64,000 nt of DNA from Marinobacter nitratireducens (lineage in GTDB: Bacteria; Pseudomonadota; Gammaproteobacteria; Pseudomonadales; Oleiphilaceae). A program made the position numbers and the translations under genes. A model generated the notes under the pieces. It was not told where the DNA came from. It ran no database searches and worked only from the letters and a program-made list of their open reading frames with translations. The DNA is taken from the NCBI RefSeq assembly GCF_000708045.1, contig NZ_ANIE01000007.1:186001-250000 (forward strand), given 5' to 3'. Every line of letters begins with the position of its first letter. The stretch's first letter is position 1. Below, one piece after another: positions 8,890 through 17,817 of this stretch.

Positions 8890-9551
8890 GCTTTGCCTCC
8901 TTCGGCATCGGTATCCTGGTTGTCGGTATATTCCGGCTTAAGCCTGTCCCCATAATAATCCGTCAGCTTTTCCATTTTTGGAGCTGCGACAGCCATAATG
9001 TACGGCTGCCAGGGGTTTCGGGCTGCAAAGTTCTGATGATAGGCCTCTGCCGGGTAGAAAGCCTCCAGAGGTTCCAGCGTCGTGACGATCGGCTCGGGGT
9101 ACACGCCAGCGTCGTCCAGCTGCCGGATGTAGGCCTCGACCACGTCTTTCTGTGCCTGCGTCTCGTAGAACACGGCCGAACGGTACTGGGTTCCCCGGTC
9201 ATTGCCCTGGCGATTGAGCTGAGTAGGATCGTGGGCCACCGAGAAGAACACCTTGAGCAGCTCACCGAAGCTGACTTTGGTTGGATCATAGTGGACATCA
9301 ACAACCTCAGCATGGCCCGTGGCCCCGGTGCACACTGCTTCATAGTTCGCAGTATCGGCCTGGCCACCCGCGTAGCCCGACTCAACACTTTTCACCCCGT
9401 TTATCGCGATCAACACGGCTTCGACACACCAGAAACAACCGCCAGCCAGGACCACGCGGGCGTCGTCGCCAGATTGTTCCAGATTCTGCTCCGGGTCCGG
9501 AAACCGACTCCGGGGAACCGTCAGCCCCGGTATATCACAGGAAGTCGCCAT
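8886..9551 (-). CDS. msrA: Peptide methionine-S-sulfoxide reductase
   Basis: 221 aa. The catalytic motif GGCFWCVEA is near residue 40, followed by VESGYAGGQ and [13 protein letters not shown]. It reduces the S epimer of methionine sulfoxide and so complements the MsrB encoded directly downstream. A roughly 30-residue N-terminal extension precedes the core; it has no export signal. First gene of the msrA-msrB-plsC unit; its promoter should lie in the 205-bp divergent gap before the metallophosphoesterase. Confidence 0.96.
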   Translation of the reverse strand: MATSCDIPGLTVPRSRFPDPEQNLEQSGDDARVVLAGGCFWCVEAVLIAINGVKSVESGYAGGQADTANYEAVCTGATGHAEVVDVHYDPTKVSFGELLKVFFSVAHDPTQLNRQGNDRGTQYRSAVFYETQAQKDVVEAYIRQLDDAGVYPEPIVTTLEPLEAFYPAEAYHQNFAARNPWQPYIMAVAAPKMEKLTDYYGDRLKPEYTDNQDTDAEGGKA

Positions 9552-9756
9552 CGTATCCTCGCTTTCATCCTAAGGTGAGTGTATTCGTGAATTGTGGCGG
9601 TTACGGACAGACTTTGCCAATGATTCAATACCCGGGCCAAACATGAACAAAACCACAACGCAGTTGCATCCCCGCCTCTGAGATCCATAATGACAGACAG
9701 GGTTTGCCGCTTTTTCAGAACGGTAATAGCCCGCTCGGCATATCAAGGACAGAACA

Positions 9757-10731
9757 ATGACCGCAAGGGCTCATACACCTGAAAACCAGGATGAGCTGCT
9801 GGAATATCGCCTCAGCCTGAGATTGGGGCCTGTTCATGCTCGCCAACGACTCGGAATAGAACGGGAAGCCGAAGCCCTGGTTTTCGGAAAAGATCATCGC
9901 TCCTTTCACCTGGAGAACATCACCTCAGCTCCGGGCTTTATCCGTTTTTGCCTGAAAATGGCCGGCCTTTTCCGGCGGGGCCAGGAAAACAGTCGGAAGC
10001 TGACCGTTGCCCGGAACCACTTTCACCTGCCGGATCTGCCGGAAGCCTTTGAGGGGTTCCGCATCCTGCACCTGACCGATCTGCACGTCGACATGGATGA
10101 GGCCAATCTGCAGGCGGTGATGCAGATTATCGAGCCATTGCAATACGACCTGTGCGTACTGACCGGGGATTACCGAAAACAGACCTGGGGTCCCGTGGAC
10201 GCTGCCCTTGATGGCATGTCCCGCCTGCGCAGCAGCATCCGGGGGCAGGCCTGTGCGGTACTGGGCAATCACGACAGTGTGCGCATGCTGCCAGGCCTTG
10301 AAGACATGGGGTACACGTTGCTAATGAATGAGATGCTGCCCATCCGGTACAAGAACGAAGAGATCTACCTTGCCGGCGTCGATGATGCCCATTTTTACAA
10401 GGCTCATAATCTACATCAGGCGGGCAACGACATCCCTGCAGGCGGCGTGGGCATCTTGCTCAGCCATACGCCTGAGATCTGGCGCGAGGCAGCTCACGCC
10501 GGATACGACGTGTTCCTCTGCGGCCACACCCACGGCGGCCAGATCTGCCTGCCCGGCGGTATTCCTGTCACCCTGGATTCAGACTGCCCCCGGCACCTGG
10601 GCCGCGGTTACTGGCGAGCCAACGGAATGCAGGGATATACCTCACCGGGGGCCGGTACATCGGTAGTCAATGTCCGTCTGAACTGTCCTCCGGAAGTGAC
10701 CATACACACCCTCACCCGCGGCCCCAGGTAA
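9757..10731 (+). CDS. Metallophosphoesterase
   Basis: 324 aa with the full calcineurin-like set: TDLHVD, TGDYRKQ, LGNHDSV, LSHTPEI and CGHTHGGQICLPGG. These bind a two-metal centre that cleaves phosphoester bonds. The order and the GHTHGGQ ending resemble the YaeI/UDP-diacylglucosamine-pyrophosphatase-like group that acts on phospholipids or lipid precursors, but the substrate is not evident. About 100 N-terminal residues come before the catalytic core. Monocistronic, divergent from msrA and convergent with the CarS-like gene. Confidence 0.9.
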   Translation: MTARAHTPENQDELLEYRLSLRLGPVHARQRLGIEREAEALVFGKDHRSFHLENITSAPGFIRFCLKMAGLFRRGQENSRKLTVARNHFHLPDLPEAFEGFRILHLTDLHVDMDEANLQAVMQIIEPLQYDLCVLTGDYRKQTWGPVDAALDGMSRLRSSIRGQACAVLGNHDSVRMLPGLEDMGYTLLMNEMLPIRYKNEEIYLAGVDDAHFYKAHNLHQAGNDIPAGGVGILLSHTPEIWREAAHAGYDVFLCGHTHGGQICLPGGIPVTLDSDCPRHLGRGYWRANGMQGYTSPGAGTSVVNVRLNCPPEVTIHTLTRGPR

Positions 10732-10742
10732 ACCAGCGCTCG

Positions 10743-11225
10743 TCAGTGCGGGTGTCGGCGTATCCCGACGCGGTAAAGAATGGGTGAAAAGTAGATATTG
10801 GAAAGGGTAAACAGAGCAACAATGAGCAGCCCATCCAGCAGACTCAGTGGCAGCCAGAACAATGCAAGCAGCATCGGAAGCAGAGCCTCCGGAATCTGAT
10901 CCAGCCCCAACGCGCGGCTACTGGAAGGCCTCCCCAACCGACGCTTTACGAAGCTACTGATGAGATCCCCGATCAATGCCAGCAGGCCGAAGGCCGCACC
11001 AAACAGGAAACCAAGCCCGGCAACCAGGGAAAACAGCGCACAGGATAAGGAGCCGGCCGCCAGCCCCCGCCAGGTTTTGCTATGACCAAAGACCGGCCTG
11101 CCATCTCGCCAGGTACGCCCCCCGTCAACGGATAGGGCCCAATGGCCTTTGAGTAACTTGGCCACAACAACCGGAGCGCCGTTGGCAAGTACCAGCATGG
11201 CAAACAGCTCAAACGGAATCAGCAA
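10743..11225 (-). CDS. CDP-archaeol synthase-like membrane protein (CarS/DUF46)
   Basis: 160 aa with about four membrane helices. The sequence NGAPVVVAKLL, then DGRPVFGHSKTWRG, AALIGDLISSFVKRRLGR and LDQIPEALLP, matches the CarS/DUF46 family. In archaea these transfer CTP to unsaturated archaetidic acid; bacterial members are related to CdsA, and their substrate is not settled. The start is a TTG at 11225 with GGGAG 9 nt upstream. It lies 52 bp after fumC on the same strand. Confidence 0.78.
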   Translation of the reverse strand: MLIPFELFAMLVLANGAPVVVAKLLKGHWALSVDGGRTWRDGRPVFGHSKTWRGLAAGSLSCALFSLVAGLGFLFGAAFGLLALIGDLISSFVKRRLGRPSSSRALGLDQIPEALLPMLLALFWLPLSLLDGLLIVALFTLSNIYFSPILYRVGIRRHPH

Positions 11226-11277
11226 GCGCCTGCACTCCCTTCCCTGCCCGGCGAGGTCTGATCGATGGCAGCCCAGG

Positions 11278-12654
11278 TCAGGCCAGGCCGCCCCGGGTCA
11301 GCTTCAATGGATCCATCAGCTCTTCGAGTCGTTTTCGGCTCAAACCACTTCGTTCTTCAGCCACATCGATTACCGGCCGTCCTGTACGATAGGCCTCTTT
11401 GGCGATATCCGCGGCCAGGCTGTAGCCAATTTCCGGGTTAAGTGCTGTGACCAGTACGGGGTTCCGCCCCACGCCGGCATCCAGCGTCTCGGTGTTTACC
11501 GTGAAATCCCTGACCGCCCTGTCCGCCAGCATCGTTGACGCGTTGCTCAGCAGTTCGGTCATATCCAGCAGGTTAGCCCCGACCAGGGGCAACATCACGT
11601 TGAGCTGGAAATTACCGGACTGCCCTGCAATGGTGACCGCGGTATCCAGCCCCATCACTTGCGCCCCGACCATCGCAACGGACTCCGGAATCACCGGATT
11701 GACCTTGCCCGGCATGATACTGCTTCCGGGTTGTAACGCCGGCAGGCTGATCTCTGCCAAACCGTGGATAGGGCCACTGTTCATCCACCGCAGGTCGTTT
11801 GCGATCTTGGTGAGCACCACAGCCACGCCACGCAGCTGCGCTGACAGCGCTACCGGCCCATCCACAGCACTCTGCCCCACGAACTTATGCTCCAGAGTCC
11901 GGAACCCGTAGCCGGTGCTGTTTTTCAGAAACCGGACGAACTGATCCGCAAACTCTGGCGCTGCATTCACACCCGTTCCAACAGCGGTCCCGCCCTGAGG
12001 TACGGCCAGCAGATCATCACTGGCCCTCTCGACCCGCTCCTCTGCGGCCAACAACTGCTCGCGCCAGGTACGAAGCTCCTGCCCTAGAGTGACCGGCATG
12101 GCATCCATCAGGTGGGTTCGTCCTGTCTTTACCTGTTCCGAGAAGATCGCCTCGCGCTCATAGATAATGCCCCTCAGATGCGTCAGCGCGGGTATCAACA
12201 TCTCCTTGACGGCCATTACCGTACTGACGTGAATAGCCGTCGGAACCACGTCGTTGGAGCTCTGACTCATATTAACGTGATCGTTCGGGTGCACCTCGAC
12301 GCCCGCTTTGGCTGCGATTGCGGCGATTACCTCATTGACGTTCATGTTGGTGCTGGTGCCGGAACCAGTCTGATACCGATCCACCGGAAACTGGTCCCTG
12401 TACTCACCGGCAACCAGTTGGTCACACGCCTGCACGATGGCATCTCTCAGAGCATTGTCCAACAGACCCAAGCTGGCATTCGCCTCGGCTGCGGCACGCT
12501 TGATGTGGGCAGTGGCTGCAATAAACCGGAAAGGCATACCCCGCCCGCTGACAGGGAAGTTCTCCACCGCCCTCTGAGTCTGGGCACCCCAGAGCGCATT
12601 TGCCGGAACCCGAACCTCACCCAGGCTGTCTGTTTCGGTTCTGTATTCGCTCAT
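11278..12654 (-). CDS. fumC: Fumarate hydratase class II
   Basis: 458 aa, typical for FumC. It interconverts fumarate and malate in the TCA cycle without an iron-sulfur cluster. Seen: SGTSTNMNVNEVIA, the signature GSSIMPGKVNPVIPE, and TGRTHLMDAMPVTLGQE with the catalytic His. The ATG has a strong AGGAGG 4 nt upstream. A small unknown gene is 18 bp before it. Its iron independence fits aerobic or oxidative conditions; this is family knowledge. Confidence 0.97.
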   Translation of the reverse strand: MSEYRTETDSLGEVRVPANALWGAQTQRAVENFPVSGRGMPFRFIAATAHIKRAAAEANASLGLLDNALRDAIVQACDQLVAGEYRDQFPVDRYQTGSGTSTNMNVNEVIAAIAAKAGVEVHPNDHVNMSQSSNDVVPTAIHVSTVMAVKEMLIPALTHLRGIIYEREAIFSEQVKTGRTHLMDAMPVTLGQELRTWREQLLAAEERVERASDDLLAVPQGGTAVGTGVNAAPEFADQFVRFLKNSTGYGFRTLEHKFVGQSAVDGPVALSAQLRGVAVVLTKIANDLRWMNSGPIHGLAEISLPALQPGSSIMPGKVNPVIPESVAMVGAQVMGLDTAVTIAGQSGNFQLNVMLPLVGANLLDMTELLSNASTMLADRAVRDFTVNTETLDAGVGRNPVLVTALNPEIGYSLAADIAKEAYRTGRPVIDVAEERSGLSRKRLEELMDPLKLTRGGLA

Positions 12655-12672
12655 GCTACCTCCTTTTCAGGA

Positions 12673-12957
12673 TCAGCCGTCCCCGTGGGACTTCAGTCTG
12701 ACATGGTCGCAAATGCCGGTTACCTGCTCAAAATTCAGCACCAGTGTATGAACAGTGTTGGTGTAGGTGTCATGAAGGTGAAATTTGTACCGCTGCTGTT
12801 TCTCACCCTGAAGCCAAGCATCGTATTCGCGCACCAGCTCCCGGACGTCGCCGCCATCGCCCTTGCTCCAAGTTGCATTAAAAGGTCCCAGCACAGCACC
12901 GCCAGCCAGGCAAATCGTGACTTCATGGTTGGTAAGACCATTTTCCTGAACACTCAT
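12673..12957 (-). CDS. Hypothetical protein, 94 aa
   Basis: A small soluble protein that I do not recognise. The second of two close ATGs (12957) is chosen because GAGG lies 6 nt before it. No signal peptide, membrane segment or cysteine cluster is present. The sequence reads as one compact alpha/beta domain with a charged centre (YDAWLQGEKQQRYKFHLHD). It is 18 bp upstream of fumC and in the same direction, so probably co-transcribed. Confidence 0.65.
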   Translation of the reverse strand: MSVQENGLTNHEVTICLAGGAVLGPFNATWSKGDGGDVRELVREYDAWLQGEKQQRYKFHLHDTYTNTVHTLVLNFEQVTGICDHVRLKSHGDG

Positions 12958-13097
12958 AATCATCCTCGCTTGCTTTGGTTCGACCGTCGTTGTTCCGATA
13001 AGTTTAGTCGCTCCGCGAGCGAGCGCTCGAACTCGACGCCAGTTCGTATTTTGCCAACTCCGTCACAGCCCTCGAGGAATTGCTTGAAGCGCATCGC

Positions 13098-13120
13098 GTT
13101 TGTAGGAAGTTCCTACAAAC
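13098..13120. promoter_or_regulatory. Perfect 11-bp palindrome upstream of signalling operon
   Basis: GTTTGTAGGAA, one G, then TTCCTACAAAC: 11-bp arms without mismatch. It lies about 55 bp before the chosen start of the dual-receiver gene and has no T tract, so it reads as a protein binding site rather than a terminator. A LuxR/NarL-type regulator is encoded in the same operon, and such regulators bind short inverted repeats, so autoregulation is an inference. Confidence 0.7.
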
Positions 13121-13175
13121 GGGTTACTCAACTGCTGGTACCCTCGATCCAATGGGTAAAGGGACGTCACAGAAT

Positions 13176-14669
13176 ATGGATCGTTGCCAACGGCCACTGA
13201 TCATTCTCCGATACGACAAGGATGTGGAGCGCGAGCACTTTGAATATCAGTTTGAGGCAGATTTCCGAATCATCGCCTTCAATTCTGATCTCGCCGTGAC
13301 GGACTATCTTGGCCAGGATGAAACCACGCCAGTAGCCCTGTGCCTGATGTCCGACCAGGCAGGCGATCCCGACCGGCGTACTCTTCTCGCACACCTCCGC
13401 GATCGGCACCCGGCGGTATTACGGGTTCTGATGACAAACACCATGCCCCTGAACCTGCTGAGCTCCATGTTGGAAAACGGCTTGGTGGATCGATGCTTTG
13501 AAAAGCCGCTGAACGAAGATCTGGTACGGTCCCATATCCTGACTGCGGCACTCGCCCCGGCGCTCCCACTTTCAAAGACCCCAGACAAGAAAATCAGCGG
13601 GTGCTCCGGGAAAACCGCTGTTCTGATCGTGGACGACGAACCCGCCGCAACACACTATCTCGCCCGTCAACTGGAACGGCTGCAGGACGAGTTTTCCGTC
13701 ATCTGTGCTGAGAACGCCACGGCAGCGCTGTCCCAGTTTCACGCTCATGGCGACAGAATCGCCGTCATCATGGCGGACCAGAGAATGCCTGGCATGCAGG
13801 GAAACGAACTGCTGGATCAGCTAAAACGATCTCACCCGGATGTCGTTCGGATACTGACCTCGGCCTATGGCGAGGTGAATGTGGCAATGGATGCGGTCAA
13901 TGAGGGCCGGATATTCCGCTACCGTCAAAAACCGTGGCGCGCAAGTGAGCTCATGGCGCTGTTTAGAGACGGCATCCGGAAGCACCGCGAGCTTGTCGAA
14001 TCACGAGACAGGGACAATGCTCAGACCTTATCCCGGTTCGACAAAATCCGTGCTCGGCGGCAACGCCGCCTTAGTCAGACATTGTCACCTGTGGTTGATT
14101 CTCACGTTGTCGATCGTTTCTTGAACGCTCTGCTCACGATCAACACGCTCCCGGCAAGCTCATCACATTTGCGGGCCAGCCTGGAAACGCGCCTGGAGTC
14201 CGAGCTGATTGATCGCTTTGAGCACACGGCCATTCAAGCCATCACATTAATAGATCGGGCGTCTTCACCTGCGCGCGCGTTGACCGTGGAGAACCTGACT
14301 CACGCCCTCGAACACACCGATGGCTCAGGGAGCCATGCCTCCCCGGACTCTTTGTCGTTGCTGGAGCTGTTTGCCCACTTCCTGAATACTCTTCTCAGGG
14401 CTTCTGGAATGCACCGTTCCGAGCTCACGCTTGACGCTGAATCAAGCTCAGGCTCGCTACGCCTGTTTCTGACGTCTCCCCTGAGGATCTATTCGCACCT
14501 ATTGTCCCCGATCACCCGCGTCTCTTCTCCGCTGCTGGAGCAACAAGTCGCGCTACTCGCACTCTATGCCTGTGTTGCCCGTCTCAGTGGAGACATCGAT
14601 AGCCGGGGCGGCCATCAGGTGTGTGAGCTTTGCATCCGGCTCCCCACCAAAACCTCTGAGGAAGGCTGA
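13176..14669 (+). CDS. Dual-receiver response regulator without a recognised output domain
   Basis: About 497 aa from the ATG at 13176; an earlier in-frame ATG is at 13152, and neither has an ideal ribosome site. Residues about 5-125 form a first, weak receiver (Asp60 and Lys110 in FEKP remain, the acidic pocket is poor). Residues about 145-270 form a canonical receiver: Asp153/154, phosphoacceptor Asp201 in MADQRMPG, and Lys252 in RQKPW. The last 230 residues are helical and match no output domain I know; they could be a degenerate kinase-like or dimerisation region. First gene of a three-gene operon with a LuxR-type regulator and a histidine kinase. Confidence 0.82.
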   Translation: MDRCQRPLIILRYDKDVEREHFEYQFEADFRIIAFNSDLAVTDYLGQDETTPVALCLMSDQAGDPDRRTLLAHLRDRHPAVLRVLMTNTMPLNLLSSMLENGLVDRCFEKPLNEDLVRSHILTAALAPALPLSKTPDKKISGCSGKTAVLIVDDEPAATHYLARQLERLQDEFSVICAENATAALSQFHAHGDRIAVIMADQRMPGMQGNELLDQLKRSHPDVVRILTSAYGEVNVAMDAVNEGRIFRYRQKPWRASELMALFRDGIRKHRELVESRDRDNAQTLSRFDKIRARRQRRLSQTLSPVVDSHVVDRFLNALLTINTLPASSSHLRASLETRLESELIDRFEHTAIQAITLIDRASSPARALTVENLTHALEHTDGSGSHASPDSLSLLELFAHFLNTLLRASGMHRSELTLDAESSSGSLRLFLTSPLRIYSHLLSPITRVSSPLLEQQVALLALYACVARLSGDIDSRGGHQVCELCIRLPTKTSEEG

Positions 14670-14671
14670 CG

Positions 14672-15313
14672 GTGAAGCCCCATCGCAGCATCCGCCTCTT
14701 TGTCACGGTCGGTCAGCGACTGTTCAGGGACAGTCTTTTGTTTCAGCTTTTACAGCAGGACGAGGTCGATCTGGTGGGTGAATCCGAAACCGGCATAGAC
14801 ACCCTTAACCGCCTCCTGAACGCTGATGTGAATGTCCTGATCATAGAGGAGAATCTCAGGGACAACGATGGCCTCACCATCGCAGAGAACGCGTTGAGTC
14901 TATGCCCATCGATGTCAGTGCTACTGATATCCGATAGCCCCGTCAGCGCGAGCCGTATGTCAATTTACCTGGAAGCAGGCATCAAATCGGTCGTTTCCAA
15001 GACCCACCCGATTCAGGAATTGATCAAGACCCTGCTCTATATCCGGAACGGTCAAACGTACGTCAGCAGCTGGCATACCCACTCTCCGAAGGAGACCGAA
15101 CTGGAAGCTTACACGGAGCTCTCGGGGCGGGAGAGGGAGGTTGCGAAAATGATGGCCAACCGCATCCCGGTAAAAGAAATTGCTGAGCAGTTGGGTGTTT
15201 CCTGCAAAACCGTCCACTCCTACAAGGACCGAATTTTTATCAAGCTTGGATTCGAACGCTTGCCCGAACTCATTCTGTTCATGAAACGACATCAGAACGC
15301 GGGGATGGCATGA
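14672..15313 (+). CDS. LuxR/NarL-type regulator with degenerate receiver domain
   Basis: 213 aa; GTG start at 14672 with GAGGAAGG upstream, 2 bp after the previous stop. The C terminus is a clear LuxR-type helix-turn-helix (LSGREREVAKMMANRIPVKEIAEQLGVS). The N-terminal receiver lacks the phosphorylation set: the paired Asp are Val13-Gly14, and the phosphoacceptor position is Glu59 (VLIIEENL). Ser87 and Lys110 remain. It may therefore be locked in one state, or respond to protein contact rather than phosphate. It overlaps the kinase gene by 4 bp. Possible target: the palindrome at 13098-13120. Confidence 0.9.
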   Translation: MKPHRSIRLFVTVGQRLFRDSLLFQLLQQDEVDLVGESETGIDTLNRLLNADVNVLIIEENLRDNDGLTIAENALSLCPSMSVLLISDSPVSASRMSIYLEAGIKSVVSKTHPIQELIKTLLYIRNGQTYVSSWHTHSPKETELEAYTELSGREREVAKMMANRIPVKEIAEQLGVSCKTVHSYKDRIFIKLGFERLPELILFMKRHQNAGMA

Positions 15314-16686
15314 GGTTTCTTCACGGTGTCGACCAAATTCGACAGCTACCCGAAAGGCGCCAAAAACGCTTCGAGCGCTTTTACACACAACAGACCCGCT
15401 ACCGGATCCTTCCTCTTTTCGCGGACGTCTCGCTGGCAATCACCTTTATTGGGACTTTGCTGTTCGCGGCAGGGGTGATCGTCAATCCGGATAGTGCCGA
15501 CACCAGCGCAACCGGGCTGATCGTTTACACTACCGTGCTGGCCGGTTTGATTGTTGCTCACCGCCGAACCCGTCTGCGCAGGGCGTCGCCTGCCGTCGTG
15601 TATCTTGTTTACCTCCATATGGCGGTGTTCAGCTATCTTGGCTACATAGCCTCCCAGGCGTCGCTTCCAGCGATTGTCGGCCTCTTTTTTTTCATCAGCT
15701 CAATCGGCGTGGTGACACTATCCCTGAGGCACACGGCGATCATCCTCGCTCTTAACCTGACTCTGCTCGTAATAGCGACGTCGTTCGCCGTTCCGCCGTC
15801 AGATCTTGTCGCTGCACTCGGCCGAGTCCTGAGCAACTGGTTGATACTGATGTGTCTGATCATACCGCCACTGTCGGCGCACTATTTCCGGATATTCCTG
15901 CGAAACCTGCTGGCCTTGCAGTTCCTGCTCAAAGACCGAAACCGGCTCTTGTCCAAAACGCTGACAACCCTGGAAGCGACAGAGGATCGGCTCGCCCAGG
16001 AACAAAAACACCAGGCGCTTAGCCTCATGGCAAAAGGCCTGCTTCACGAGATCATGAATCCCCTGAACTGCGCGAGCCAGGCCGTGGACTATGCCACTGC
16101 GATCAACGAGGATGAGGAGATTGGAGAAGCACTCGTCGACGCGTCACTGCATCAGCAGCGGATCGCAGCGATTGTGTCGGACCTCATCGAGTTTGCCAAA
16201 CCCGAGCCAGATCATGCTCTGGACAACGCCGATCTCTCGGTCATCGTCGCAACCGCACAGCGCATCTGCCAGCATCACTTGCGTGGCATCACCGTCACAC
16301 TGGAAATCCCCGCCAATACCCGCCTTTCCTGTTACTCGTCTTCGATGGTTCAGGTGTTTGTTAATCTGCTGTTGAACGCCAGTGCTGCGATACAGAACGA
16401 CCATAGGCACGCGCCTGGCCGCATCCGGATAAAAAGCCAGACCCTGGATAACCGATTGCTCGTGTCTGTCTGGGATAACGGTCATGGCATTGAATCTCAA
16501 GCCATCCAGAAACTCACAGATCCGTTCTATTCAACGAACGAGACCCCTGACAATCTAGGACTCGGACTGAGTATCTGCCAGACGATCGTGCGGCATCACA
16601 AAGGTCAGCTGAGCATTACCAGTGAACCTCAGGAGTGGACGGAAGTGACCCTGGAACTGCCTCAGGGTGATCGGCAGGCGGCCTGA
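15310..16686 (+). CDS. Membrane sensor histidine kinase
   Basis: 458 aa. Residues about 30-210 hold six hydrophobic segments with no large periplasmic domain, so the signal is probably sensed within the membrane. The kinase core follows: H box GLLHEIMNPLNCASQ, N box QVFVNLLLNASAAIQ, G1 VWDNGHGIES, F box DPFYSTNE and G2 LGLGLSICQ. All catalytic boxes are intact. It starts inside the end of the LuxR-type gene (ATGA), so the two products are translated together. The likely partner is the second receiver of the dual-receiver protein. It converges on the porin gene with a 6-bp gap. Confidence 0.92.
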   Translation: MRFLHGVDQIRQLPERRQKRFERFYTQQTRYRILPLFADVSLAITFIGTLLFAAGVIVNPDSADTSATGLIVYTTVLAGLIVAHRRTRLRRASPAVVYLVYLHMAVFSYLGYIASQASLPAIVGLFFFISSIGVVTLSLRHTAIILALNLTLLVIATSFAVPPSDLVAALGRVLSNWLILMCLIIPPLSAHYFRIFLRNLLALQFLLKDRNRLLSKTLTTLEATEDRLAQEQKHQALSLMAKGLLHEIMNPLNCASQAVDYATAINEDEEIGEALVDASLHQQRIAAIVSDLIEFAKPEPDHALDNADLSVIVATAQRICQHHLRGITVTLEIPANTRLSCYSSSMVQVFVNLLLNASAAIQNDHRHAPGRIRIKSQTLDNRLLVSVWDNGHGIESQAIQKLTDPFYSTNETPDNLGLGLSICQTIVRHHKGQLSITSEPQEWTEVTLELPQGDRQAA

Positions 16687-16692
16687 CATTTT

Positions 16693-17817
16693 TTAAAGCC
16701 GCAGGACAACTCGAACCGTCGTTGCACTGCCATCTGGGTCCGGAGACAACGCATTGCCGCTGATCTCCGGAAACAGGTGATTCAGTCGTAACTGGAAGCT
16801 TTTGCCGAGGTAATAAGCTAGCCCAATCAGCGTCGTGGAAGCTTCCGCCCCGAGACCATGATCGCGAAGGTCCACCGTGCTGTATCGCATGACCACTTCA
16901 AGTGCACCGAGGGTGCTCGCAGGCTTCACACGCCGCAAGCCTCCCCGACGGTACTTTCTGTGATCGTCCGAGATAAACGCCGATAACTGCAAATAGCTAC
17001 CGGAGAACGTCCACCACTGCCCGGTGTCCCGTCGGACCCGTTGCATCATGAATTCGGAGACCAGGGTATAGCGACCGACTATCCCGGCAAATTCAAGTCC
17101 GCCGAGAATGCTCTCTTGAGCATCGAACCGTGCGCTTCGGACGATGTTGTCTGCACTGGGAACCTCACCGTCATCCTTGATCTGAAACCGATCACCGTTG
17201 TAATTCCGCCAGGAACCAGCCACCCCGAGATGGACGAGCCGGTTGTTGTCATGCACTGGGGCAAGCGTCACTCTTCCGGTGACTGCACGGGAGGATTCGC
17301 CCTCCGGTTCGTTGGTGAATACACCCAACTCGAGCGTCTTCGATTCATGGGCTTGGCCGAAAACCAGCCCCTGAGAACGCCCGGGCGCAAATGACGAGGT
17401 CGCCATGGACCGCTCGCTGGTAACAAGCCGCGAGTAACTCTCCAGCCTTTCGAATCCAAATGGTTCCTTGAACCGCCCCAGACGGAGTTTGAGGGACTCC
17501 CAACCACGGTACTCCACGTAGGCGTCCCCAAGATCCAGATCTCGATCACCCCTCTTCCATTCATAACTGCCATCCACCTCAGCTTCCCAGGCATCTCCAA
17601 CCAAGAATTCAAACTCCAGCTTGGCATTACGCAAAATGCCCTGCGTGGTATCAGGCTCACCGTCCTCATCCCAGAACGCACCGTAGTGATCAAGACCGCC
17701 CGCGATGTACCCGCCGGGTTCCACAGCAAAGGTGCCCGCCAAAACCAGGACCGGCTGAAAAAGAAAACACAACGATATGGAGAGAACCAACCAGGCGAAC
17801 CTGAAATCAGCTTTCAT
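16693..17817 (-). CDS. OprO/OprP-like outer-membrane porin
   Basis: 374 aa from the ATG at 17817 (AGGAG 8 nt upstream); a longer frame reaches 17901 but lies mostly inside the upstream gene. A signal peptide (MKADFRFAWLVLSISL, then VLVLAG) is followed by a beta-barrel-like sequence with GDAYVEYRGWESLKLRLGRFKEPFGFERL, typical of phosphate-selective OprO/OprP porins, and a C-terminal aromatic-poor strand ending in VVLRL. It is the last gene of the CotH-VTC-DUF4956 operon, so an anion or phosphate role would fit, but selectivity cannot be read from sequence. Confidence 0.82.
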   Translation of the reverse strand: MKADFRFAWLVLSISLCFLFQPVLVLAGTFAVEPGGYIAGGLDHYGAFWDEDGEPDTTQGILRNAKLEFEFLVGDAWEAEVDGSYEWKRGDRDLDLGDAYVEYRGWESLKLRLGRFKEPFGFERLESYSRLVTSERSMATSSFAPGRSQGLVFGQAHESKTLELGVFTNEPEGESSRAVTGRVTLAPVHDNNRLVHLGVAGSWRNYNGDRFQIKDDGEVPSADNIVRSARFDAQESILGGLEFAGIVGRYTLVSEFMMQRVRRDTGQWWTFSGSYLQLSAFISDDHRKYRRGGLRRVKPASTLGALEVVMRYSTVDLRDHGLGAEASTTLIGLAYYLGKSFQLRLNHLFPEISGNALSPDPDGSATTVRVVLRL

